From NCBI RefSeq assembly GCF_026130175.1, contig NZ_JAIGNI010000023.1, forward strand, positions 1 through 64,000: a stretch of 64,000 nucleotides of DNA, read 5' to 3'. Below the pieces are notes generated by a model. It saw only the letters and a list, made by a program, of their open reading frames with translations, ran no database searches and was not told the DNA's origin. The position numbers and the translations under genes are program-made. This DNA comes from Lyngbya sp. CCAP 1446/10 (GTDB lineage Bacteria; Cyanobacteriota; Cyanobacteriia; Cyanobacteriales; Microcoleaceae). Each line of letters starts with the position of its first letter. Position 1 is the stretch's first letter. Positions 37,832-44,818 of this stretch are shown here, in pieces.

Positions 37832-38039
37832 TCACAAAAATTAATTTTTTCAGTAAATGTACTTAATTTTACATAATTTTTATACCTTTTGAGAAGAAAT
37901 ACACAGAAACTTTATAAAAGTGTGGCAGCTTTTTAAAGATTGTGCAAAGCCCAGGATTTGAGGTGGTTCAAGTTTGTTGAGTCTCATAAGATGGACGTGA
38001 GATCTCGTTAAAATTGAGATAAATCCAATAAAATTTGTG

Positions 38040-38738
38040 ATGAGTGCCTCTAAATTATCAGTATTATCCGAAATGCTTTCCTTATTTGTTCCGAAATTTA
38101 CTTACAGGGTTTGTGTATCCAAACAGCCTCTTCACCGATCCGTAACTAGCAAGGTCAAGCGGTCGATCGACATTTTGGGTTCGCTGCTGGGACTGGCAAT
38201 CACTGCTGCGGTGGCGGTGCCGATATGGGTGGCGATGCTTTTCGACAGTCCAGGCCCGCTGCTGTACAGTCAAGTCCGCTGTGGGTTCAAAGGGCGGCAT
38301 TTCAGGATGTGGAAATTTCGATCGATGGTTGTCGATGCAGAAAAGCTCAAACACCTAGTTACCAACGAAGCCAAGGGTCAAACTTTTAAGAATGACAATG
38401 ACCCGCGAATTACCCGCGTCGGCCGCTTTTTGCGGATCACGAGTTTGGACGAGTTGCCTCAATTTTGGAACGTGTTGATCGGCGAGATGAGTTTGGTGGG
38501 AACTCGACCGCCAATTCACTATGAGGTTGTTGACTATGAGGATTTTCACTGGCAGCGTTTAAATGTCAAACCCGGCCTGACTGGGGAGTGGCAAGTCAAC
38601 GGACGTTCTGGAGTTAAAGACTTTGATGAGATTATGCGCATGGATCTTGAGTATCAGGACAAGTGGTCTGTTGCCTACGATATCAGTCTGATTTGCAAAA
38701 CAATTGGGGTTGTTTTTAGTAGAAACGGTGCGTGTTAA
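38040..38738 (+). CDS. Short sugar-phosphate transferase (WcaJ/RfbP type)
   Basis: About 232 aa from ATG 38040 (a GTG precedes it). After a short lead comes one hydrophobic segment (SIDILGSLLGLAITAAVAVPIWVAMLF) ending in the DSPGP motif of the polyprenyl-phosphate hexose-1-phosphate transferase family. Conserved RCGFKGRHFRMWKFRSM, DPRITRVGRFLRITSLDELPQFWNVL and EMSLVGTRPP follow, then KPGLTGEWQVNGR. It attaches the first sugar phosphate to undecaprenyl phosphate for exopolysaccharide or glycan assembly at the inner membrane. The multi-TM N-terminal region of long members is missing, as in short monotopic homologues. Confidence 0.92.
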   Translation: MSASKLSVLSEMLSLFVPKFTYRVCVSKQPLHRSVTSKVKRSIDILGSLLGLAITAAVAVPIWVAMLFDSPGPLLYSQVRCGFKGRHFRMWKFRSMVVDAEKLKHLVTNEAKGQTFKNDNDPRITRVGRFLRITSLDELPQFWNVLIGEMSLVGTRPPIHYEVVDYEDFHWQRLNVKPGLTGEWQVNGRSGVKDFDEIMRMDLEYQDKWSVAYDISLICKTIGVVFSRNGAC

Positions 38739-38849
38739 TCAAGCTGCTGTTTTGAGTTGTCTGTTTATTTTTTGTGAGCTGCGATTAGATGAATATTAAG
38801 CTAAAAGCTGTTTTTCTAAAAGTTAAACAGCTACCAAAAAATGTTAAAT

Positions 38850-38887
38850 TAAGGGCAAGCTTGTAAAAAGCTTGCCCTTAATTTTTG
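38850..38887 (+). terminator. Intrinsic terminator after the sugar transferase gene
   Basis: TAAGGGCAAGCTT (38850-38862) and AAGCTTGCCCTTA (38868-38880) form a perfect 13-bp stem with a 5-base loop, followed by ATTTTTG. It lies about 110 bases after the stop. Confidence 0.75.
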
Positions 38888-38888
38888 C

Positions 38889-38997
38889 GTCTACCTTCTT
38901 CCCTCTTTCCTCTATTTTTTTCCTTCTTCCCTCTATTTTCTTCCTTTTTCCTTCTTCCCTCTTCCTTCTTCCCTCTTCCTTCTTCCCTCTTCCTTCT
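38889..38997. repeat. Polypyrimidine STRR directly before pgsA
   Basis: Degenerate CTTCTTCCCT/TTCCTTC units fill the space between the terminator and the pgsA start codons. The frame stays open through the repeat and would encode runs such as SSLFLLPSSFFPLPS if read. Confidence 0.85.
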
Positions 38998-39519
38998 ATG
39001 ATGAATTTGCCTAATTTGATTACTTTTTCTCGCTTGCTGGGAGTGCCGTTTCTGCTCTACGGTTTGTATGACCCAAGCGCCCAAAGCCGCTGGATTTGCA
39101 CCGCGATTTTTGTGGTAGCTGCGGCTACTGATTGGCTGGACGGCTATTTGGCTAGGAAGCTGAACCAAATTACCGATTTGGGAAAGTTTCTCGACCCTTT
39201 GGTGGATAAACTGTTGGTGCTCGCGCCACTTTTAGTATTGATTGAGTTGGGTAAAGTCCCGGCTTGGGCAGTGTTTTTGATTTTGGGGCGGGAGTTGACA
39301 ATTGCCGGGTGGCGTGTTAATAAAACTACGATTTCGGGAGCTAATATTTGGGGGAAGTTGAAGACGGTTAGTCAGATCGTGGCGATCGCACTTTTAATCG
39401 CTCCCCTGTCCGAATCGTGGAACGTTCCGGCATTAGTTGCGTTTTGGGTTTCTGTAGCTTTAACTTTGATTTCTGGCGCTATTTATCTGTGGCCGGAAAA
39501 GACTGCTGAGGACAGTTGA
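38998..39519 (+). CDS. pgsA: CDP-diacylglycerol-glycerol-3-phosphate 3-phosphatidyltransferase
   Basis: 173 aa from ATG 38998 (or 39001). MNLPNLITFSRLLGVPF is the family N-terminus. The CDP-alcohol phosphotransferase signature D-G-x2-A-R-x8-G-x3-D-x3-D is present as DWLDGYLARKLNQITDLGKFLDPLVDK. About five TM helices follow. It makes phosphatidylglycerophosphate, the precursor of phosphatidylglycerol, an essential thylakoid lipid. The start sits flush against a polypyrimidine STRR without a Shine-Dalgarno. The last residues Asp-Ser and the TGA stop are read from a GACAGTT heptamer array. An N-terminal extension through the repeat is open but unlike the family. Confidence 0.93.
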   Translation: MMNLPNLITFSRLLGVPFLLYGLYDPSAQSRWICTAIFVVAAATDWLDGYLARKLNQITDLGKFLDPLVDKLLVLAPLLVLIELGKVPAWAVFLILGRELTIAGWRVNKTTISGANIWGKLKTVSQIVAIALLIAPLSESWNVPALVAFWVSVALTLISGAIYLWPEKTAEDS

Positions 39520-39534
39520 CAGTTGACAGTTGAT
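39513..39534. repeat. Heptamer STRR, GACAGTT type, overlapping the pgsA stop
   Basis: Three GACAGTT copies. The first supplies the last two codons (GAC AGT) and leads into TGA of pgsA. Confidence 0.85.
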
Positions 39535-39722
39535 ATCAAATCCAGTAGCATCGGAATGATAAAATTCTCTACTCTTCCTCTGCGTTCTCTGCGTTCTCTG
39601 TGGTTGAATAATTCCGATCTAACCGGAAGTAATACAAAGGAAGAGGATTCGAGCAATGAATAGTCCTCTTTTAATTTTCCCCTACAACGGTTCCGGCTTT
39701 AAACCAATTCTTTCTGGTAATC

Positions 39723-39762
39723 AGGAATTTATTCCTCATCACAATTTGAGGAATAAATTCCT
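39723..39762. repeat. 16-bp perfect inverted repeat
   Basis: AGGAATTTATTCCTCA (39723-39738) and its exact reverse complement (39747-39762) with an 8-base loop. Non-coding, between pgsA and flv1. Confidence 0.75.
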
Positions 39763-39779
39763 CACTACAAACCTGTAAG

Positions 39780-39798
39780 GACACGGCATTGCCGTGTC
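39780..39798 (-). terminator. GACACGGC palindrome after flv1
   Basis: GACACGGCATTGCCGTGTC, a near-perfect palindrome 11 bases beyond the flv1 stop. The same motif lies at 44783-44803 just past the RTX gene stop. It could end transcripts, but no long T run follows. Confidence 0.5.
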
Positions 39799-39809
39799 TT
39801 AATCGCAGC

Positions 39810-41555
39810 TTAATAATGAGTCCCAGATTTCCGGTAATGCACCGCTGTCACCCCGTCATTTTTCTGCAAATGACCGTTTTCAACCGCCGCATAAACTACC
39901 CAGTGATCGCCACATTCCATCCGACTTATTACTTCGCATTCCAGATAAGCTAAAGCATCAGTCAAAACCGGACAGCCGTTGCTAGCTTCTGTTGTTTCAA
40001 CTCCGGCAAATCTGTCTTCTCCCGGAGCAAAGTTTTTCATGAAATACTTGCGTAACTGTCGCCCTTCAGCTAAGATATTCAGCACAAATTTATCTCCGGC
40101 GTACATCAAAGCTTCGATCGATCGATCTTTAGCCACCGCAATCGTCAAACCCGGAGGGCTAAACGTGGCTTGCGACACCCAGGAAGCCAACATCGCACTG
40201 GTGACATCCCCGCGCTTCGCCGAGAGTACGCACAGGGAACCGACTAATCTTCCCACTGCTTGTTCCGTGCGATCGCTCCCACCAGTCAACTGCGGTTTCG
40301 GCGCACGCAATTTTTGCGACTTAATCAAAGCCTGAGCAAAATCCGTTCCCGCCTCTTTGCACTCGTGAATCGTCGCAGCCGTCGGCTTAAACTTCGCTCG
40401 AATCGGCTCAAATCCGATGCGATAGCCAGCATCTTTCAGCTTACCTTCAACTAAGTCGATCGCCTCTCCACTCCAGCCAAAAGACCCGAAAACCCCGGCT
40501 AATTTGCTCTTAGTGGCCGTAGACAACACAACTCCCAAAGCCGTTTGAATTTGCGTCGGCGCGTGTCCTGCTAAAGTCGGAGTACCGATGATAAATCCCG
40601 CGCATTTCTCGATCGCCTCTTGAATTTCTCCCGGTTCGGCAAATTCGCAGTTGATTGTTTCTACCCCAACACCGGCTTTAGTAATTCCTTTGGCGATCGC
40701 CTGCGCCAAAGTAGCCGTATTCCCGTAAGCCGAAGCATAAATCAAAGCAACTGTCAAGTCTTTTGAATTTTGTTGTTGACTCCATTCCCGATACAAATTG
40801 CTCAATTCGTGGAGGCCATAACGGACGATCGGGCCGTGACCGGGAGCATAAAATGCTGTTGATAAATCAGCTAATTTATCCATTGCAGCCAGCACTTGTT
40901 TAGCCTGAGATGCGTGCAGCGAATCGTAATAATAGCGGCGGTCTTCGTTGTAAACACTCCACCCTTCATCAAATACTTGGTCGCCGCAAACATGAGCTCC
41001 AAAAAATTTGTCAGTGAACACAATTCGAGTTTGCGGATCGTAGGTACAAAGTTCATCAGGCCAGCGAGGAGTCGGAGTCGCGATGAATTTTAATTTGTGA
41101 CCTTTTCCTAAATCGAGAGTTTCTTCTCCCCGTACGATCATAATGTTTAATTCTTGTTCGGGAAAAGCCCCTCGCAAACCAATCGCCGCTGGATTCGTAC
41201 AAACAAAAGCTACTTGCGGAGCCAATTCTAACAGAGCTTTAATTGTAACGGATCTGTTAGCATTGAAATGCCCTAAAATCACATAATCTAGCTTAGTCAA
41301 ATCGACCCGTTTCTGCAAACAATCCAGATAATTTTGGGTGAAAGATTCCCCCGGTGGGTCGAACAAAGCAGTTTTGTCAGCTTGAATAATATAGCTGTTT
41401 GCTGTCGTCCCCCTTTGGAGAGAATATTCTACTTCAAATTTTAGTCTATCCCAAGTGCGCGATCGCACTGCTGATGTATCTGTGGCAATTGGGACAAACT
41501 GCACGTCGCGGGGTTTGGCATCAGATGCGGTTCTGGAAATTAGAGCATTAGTCAT
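39810..41555 (-). CDS. flv1: Flavodiiron protein with degenerate diiron site, Flv1 type
   Basis: 581 aa: metallo-beta-lactamase-like domain (~30-265), flavodoxin domain (~270-405; ALIYASAYGNTATLAQAI) and C-terminal flavin-reductase domain (~430-581) as in cyanobacterial class C enzymes. The HxExDH ligand set is H96-F-N98-A-N100-R101, the next His is Arg164 (TPRWPD), and the bridging Asp position is Lys183 (FTDKFFG); only His240 (PGHGP) remains. Flv1 and Flv2 naturally lack ligands in this way and work as heterodimers with Flv3 or Flv4 in light-driven O2 photoreduction after photosystem I. Flv1 is preferred to Flv2 because no Sll0218-like membrane protein adjoins. It overlaps the vWA gene by 8 bases. 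Confidence 0.88.
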   Translation of the reverse strand: MTNALISRTASDAKPRDVQFVPIATDTSAVRSRTWDRLKFEVEYSLQRGTTANSYIIQADKTALFDPPGESFTQNYLDCLQKRVDLTKLDYVILGHFNANRSVTIKALLELAPQVAFVCTNPAAIGLRGAFPEQELNIMIVRGEETLDLGKGHKLKFIATPTPRWPDELCTYDPQTRIVFTDKFFGAHVCGDQVFDEGWSVYNEDRRYYYDSLHASQAKQVLAAMDKLADLSTAFYAPGHGPIVRYGLHELSNLYREWSQQQNSKDLTVALIYASAYGNTATLAQAIAKGITKAGVGVETINCEFAEPGEIQEAIEKCAGFIIGTPTLAGHAPTQIQTALGVVLSTATKSKLAGVFGSFGWSGEAIDLVEGKLKDAGYRIGFEPIRAKFKPTAATIHECKEAGTDFAQALIKSQKLRAPKPQLTGGSDRTEQAVGRLVGSLCVLSAKRGDVTSAMLASWVSQATFSPPGLTIAVAKDRSIEALMYAGDKFVLNILAEGRQLRKYFMKNFAPGEDRFAGVETTEASNGCPVLTDALAYLECEVISRMECGDHWVVYAAVENGHLQKNDGVTAVHYRKSGTHY

Positions 41556-42177
41556 TTATTGCACCTATGAGAAACTGAACAACAGAACTTCTTTTAATTT
41601 CGTGCCAAAATTTGGTATCTACAATATCAAATTTTGCACCTTGAGCCTGTAAATTGGTATCCAGGTAAATTAGAAATTCCCTGGTTTTCAAATCTTCCCC
41701 AATTTGGATAAAGCTCACACCAATTTCTTCATCTCTATCTACTTTATTTGCCGCACTTACAATAATTTCGGCGATAGCAGCGCTATTTTCTGGTTTTTCA
41801 TCTAGGACTGCAACAATTATTGCTCCTTTTTTCCCAGCACCCTTTGTTTTGATCTGAAAATAATCGCTAAAAGCTGTTGTTAGAGGTTCTGCCAAATTAA
41901 TAGCAGTCGGCTTTGCTGCATCCGGTTCCGTATTTTGTCGCTGCAAAATTTCAGCCAACCGGGCAACATTTGAATTTTTATACTTCCACATAGGAGTAGA
42001 AGCTTCATAGACGGTTATGCCGTCATTGTCAAATTCTTGACATTTTTTTGCTAAGTCGATCAGAGATGCCTGTGCTTCTACCCATTCCTCGTACAAAGGA
42101 TGTTGAGGGTCTCGGCTGGCATCGCTTCTGGCAATAATAATTGTGTAATGTCGGTCTTCTAAAAGCTTCGTTGGCAT
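41548..42177 (-). CDS. vWA-like protein within the flv3-flv1 cluster
   Basis: 209 aa from ATG 42177, with AGGAGA seven bases upstream (a TTG two codons earlier is the alternative). It resembles a von Willebrand A fold: HYTIIIARSDASRDPQHPLYEEW (strand 1 and a degenerate MIDAS reading D-A-S-R-D), GITVYEASTPMWKY, and the DG-like turn IIVAVLDEKPEN. The last MIDAS Ser of DxSxS is Asp, so metal binding may be altered. No TM segment, so it is not the membrane protein of flv4-2 operons. It lies between flv3 and flv1 and is probably cotranslated with flv1. The role is unknown; assembly or regulation of the heterodimer is a guess. Confidence 0.7.
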   Translation of the reverse strand: MPTKLLEDRHYTIIIARSDASRDPQHPLYEEWVEAQASLIDLAKKCQEFDNDGITVYEASTPMWKYKNSNVARLAEILQRQNTEPDAAKPTAINLAEPLTTAFSDYFQIKTKGAGKKGAIIVAVLDEKPENSAAIAEIIVSAANKVDRDEEIGVSFIQIGEDLKTREFLIYLDTNLQAQGAKFDIVDTKFWHEIKRSSVVQFLIGAIND

Positions 42178-42379
42178 TGGCAATTCTCCTAGTTAAAATA
42201 CACTCAGAATGACAAGTGTTTGCCCGGTAAAGGTGCTGGTGGCGCACCATATTTTTATAGCCCGATCAGGTGTTGCACACCCTAACGCAGAGTAAGAAAG
42301 GAAGAGAGAAATAAAGAAAAGCAACTGTTGGGTACGCAAGGTGCGCAGTGCATGGATATCAAAATCCTAAAACCTGGAT

Positions 42380-42478
42380 AAATCTCATTTGTAGCTGAGG
42401 CAAGATCCCCTAAATCCCCCTTAAAAAGGGGGACTTTGATCTGTTTCCGGTTCCCCCCTTCTTAAGGGGGGATCGAGC
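42380..42478. repeat. CCCCCTTAAG foldback element, single-unit copy
   Basis: AATCTCATTTGTAGCTGAGG leads into TCCCCCTTAAAAAGGGGGA and ends with TTCCCCCCTTCTTAAGGGGG. The lead and hairpins match the expanded copy at 61303-61556. Confidence 0.8.
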
Positions 42479-42525
42479 CTCGGATGTAAACGACCTTTAT
42501 CAGGGGTTAAACACGCTTGTTGAAA

Positions 42526-42569
42526 CTTCCTTCTTCCTTCTTCCTTCTTCCTTCTTCCTTCTTCCTTCT
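42526..42569. repeat. Heptamer STRR, TTCCTTC type, overlapping the flv3 stop
   Basis: Six CTTCTTC-type copies; the final CT are the first two bases of CTA, the complement of the flv3 stop TAG. Confidence 0.9.
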
Positions 42570-44295
42570 AATAGTGATTGCCGACTTTGCGGTGGTGAAC
42601 TGCCGGCAGCGCTTCGGGATTGGATACGCGACCGCTATCAACGATCGCATATACGATATGATGATCCGAAAGTTCCATCCGGCTAACCACTTCGCATTCC
42701 ATGTAAGCTAGAGCATCTGTCAAAATCGGAGAACCATTGGTAGCAGGTTGAGTTTTGACTCCGGCAAATCGATCGGCACCAGGAGCAAAACGCTTCAAAA
42801 AGTGCTTCATCAAGCTTTGATAATTGCCTTCTTCGAGCACGTTGAGGACAAATTTATCGCCCGCGTGCATCATGGATTCGATCGCCCGATCCTTAGCAAC
42901 TGCTATAGTTAAACCCAGCGGTTTAAAACTTGCCTGCGTCACCCAAGAAGCCAACATCGCACTGCTAACCGCGCCTTTTTGAGCAGTAATAATGTATAAT
43001 CCGCCGCTGATGCGTCCCAAAGCTTTATCAACATCGCTATCGAGGGATTTCATCTGTTTAACAGCCTTGTCCCGCGACAGCCATTGTCCCAAGTCGGTAC
43101 CGGCTTCGTCGCAAAGTTGATAAATCGCTTCCGTCGGCGCTTCTTTAATCAAAATGTTGGGAAATATTTCTTTCAAACCCAACTCTTTGAACTTGTTTCG
43201 CAGCGGGTAAATAGATGCGTCATCACCGCCGCCGGATTCGCACAAACCGAAGGATTGTTTGTTGTTAGCTGCAACTAAAATTGTGTTGATAGCTGCTTCG
43301 GCATTTTCAGCAGCAGCGCCATTACTAGGCGGCGAACAAATCACGATACCCGCAGCAGTACCGACAAGTTCCCGAACTTCCTGCAAGTCGGCGATTGTCA
43401 AGTCCATCATTTCTACGGCGACACCGGTTTTGGTGATCCCGTGGGCGATCGCCTGGCCCAGGCGATCGCTAAATCCGTAATCAGAAGTGTAAAATACCGC
43501 TACCGTGGTTTCTGCCTTAGCTTGAGCTTGGCTCCACTTTTTGTAACGTCCGGTAAGTTCAACTACATTGTACCTGAGCAGCGGCCCGTGACCGGTCGCC
43601 ACCGTACCGATTTCTCCCAATTCTGCCATGCGTTTCATTGCACTCAAGACCGATCGAGCATTGGGGCCCATCAAGCACTCATAATAAAAGTGGTAATCTT
43701 CCTCGATCGCAGCTAAATCGTCATCGTAGGTGCTATCGGAACAATAGTGCATCCCGAAAGCATCGCAAGTAAACAGCACTTGAGTTTTGCTGTCGTAGCT
43801 GAAAATAGTATCAGGCCAGTGCAAGTTGGGCGCGGATACAAATTCGATAACGTGGCCATTTCCTAAATCTAGTTTGTCGCCGTTTTTAACTACCAGTCGC
43901 TCAAATGGCTGGTGTATCAGGTTTTCTAAAAATTGAATTGCTACTTTCGCCCCCACGACAATCGCTTGGGGTGCCAGCGCCAGCACATCTTTAACTAAAC
44001 CGCTGTGGTCTGGCTCAGTGTGGCTGATAATTAGATAATCAATCTGTTTCGGGTCAATTTCCCCCGTCAGAGTATCCATATATTGCTGGCGAAACTTCTC
44101 GTGAGAAGTATCGACGAGGGCAGTTTTTTCGCCGCGAATGATGAATGAGTTGTAAGTTGTACCGTTTTTGAGCCCGAATTCGATGTCAAAGCGGTCTCTA
44201 TCCCAGTCCAGGCATCGAATTGCCGTTGTGTCAGGGGCAATTTCGACTTTTTCCACCGTCAATTTGCGTTGGACTCGTTCAGTCAGGGCTACCAT
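42568..44295 (-). CDS. flv3: Flavodiiron protein with intact diiron site, Flv3 type
   Basis: 575 aa with the same three domains as the neighbour at 39810. The diiron ligands are all present: His92-x-Glu94-x-Asp96-His97 (SHTEPDHSG), His159 (NLHWPD), Asp178 (TCDAFG) and His236 (TGHGP). The flavodoxin segment is VAVFYTSDYGFSDRLGQAI and the C-terminal flavin-reductase domain begins near GRISGGLYIITAQKGAVSSA. With a ligand-poor partner 0.4 kb downstream this is the canonical half of a Flv1/Flv3 heterodimer, which reduces O2 to water using NAD(P)H or ferredoxin and protects photosystem I under changing light. The spacer to the vWA gene (about 390 bases) carries a foldback element, so one or two transcripts are possible. 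Confidence 0.9.
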   Translation of the reverse strand: MVALTERVQRKLTVEKVEIAPDTTAIRCLDWDRDRFDIEFGLKNGTTYNSFIIRGEKTALVDTSHEKFRQQYMDTLTGEIDPKQIDYLIISHTEPDHSGLVKDVLALAPQAIVVGAKVAIQFLENLIHQPFERLVVKNGDKLDLGNGHVIEFVSAPNLHWPDTIFSYDSKTQVLFTCDAFGMHYCSDSTYDDDLAAIEEDYHFYYECLMGPNARSVLSAMKRMAELGEIGTVATGHGPLLRYNVVELTGRYKKWSQAQAKAETTVAVFYTSDYGFSDRLGQAIAHGITKTGVAVEMMDLTIADLQEVRELVGTAAGIVICSPPSNGAAAENAEAAINTILVAANNKQSFGLCESGGGDDASIYPLRNKFKELGLKEIFPNILIKEAPTEAIYQLCDEAGTDLGQWLSRDKAVKQMKSLDSDVDKALGRISGGLYIITAQKGAVSSAMLASWVTQASFKPLGLTIAVAKDRAIESMMHAGDKFVLNVLEEGNYQSLMKHFLKRFAPGADRFAGVKTQPATNGSPILTDALAYMECEVVSRMELSDHHIVYAIVDSGRVSNPEALPAVHHRKVGNHY

Positions 44296-44818
44296 ACTGT
44301 GCCTCCTTGTCTGTTATCCATTACCTTATTGTTTCCATTCTGACACGTTTCTTTTGTAAATCTTCATAAAATTTCTTATGAGGGTGTTAAGTAACTTCAA
44401 AGTTATTGATATGTGCAGTGGGCGATTCCCTACGGGATAGATTCGCTTCACGGGCATTTTGGGGAAAATCTACAAATTAGGTATTGACAAAATTACAATT
44501 TTACGAATCAAATTTTAAAATAAATTGGACGCACCTAAAACTCAGAAACCCGGTTTCTGGCGATATTCTCGCTCCTGTTTCCAAAACTCGTATAAACCGG
44601 GTTTTTCGCCCCATCCGTCAGCCCTGAAACTCTCCGAAGTTTTGCTGATTAGCTCCCTCAGCATTTAATACCAATCATTAAAACTCATGCAACAGTATTC
44701 CTACGGTGCGTCGCCATTCTTGAATCCCTAAATTCACTCGACTTTTCGAGCGGCGACGCACCTTTACCGAGAGCATCTTTAGGGACACGGCAATGCCGTG
44801 TCCGCCACCTGGAAATGC
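44296..44818. other. Spacer between flv3 and the RTX gene
   Basis: About 520 bases. It holds an inverted repeat AAACCCGGTTT (44545-44555) / AAACCGGGTTT (44584-44594) and the GACACGGC palindrome near the RTX stop. The AT-rich 44480-44525 stretch is a likely flv3 promoter zone. No ORF called. Confidence 0.5.
44783..44803 (-). terminator. GACACGGC palindrome after the RTX gene
   Basis: A perfect odd-centred palindrome (GGACACGGCA, one central base, TGCCGTGTCC) 16 bases beyond the stop of the RTX gene. It matches the one after flv1. Confidence 0.5.

Noticed and set aside
38872-38997. N-terminal extension of pgsA through the polypyrimidine repeat
   Set aside because: It encodes Phe/Leu/Pro/Ser runs unlike any PgsA N-terminus and begins inside the terminator stem.
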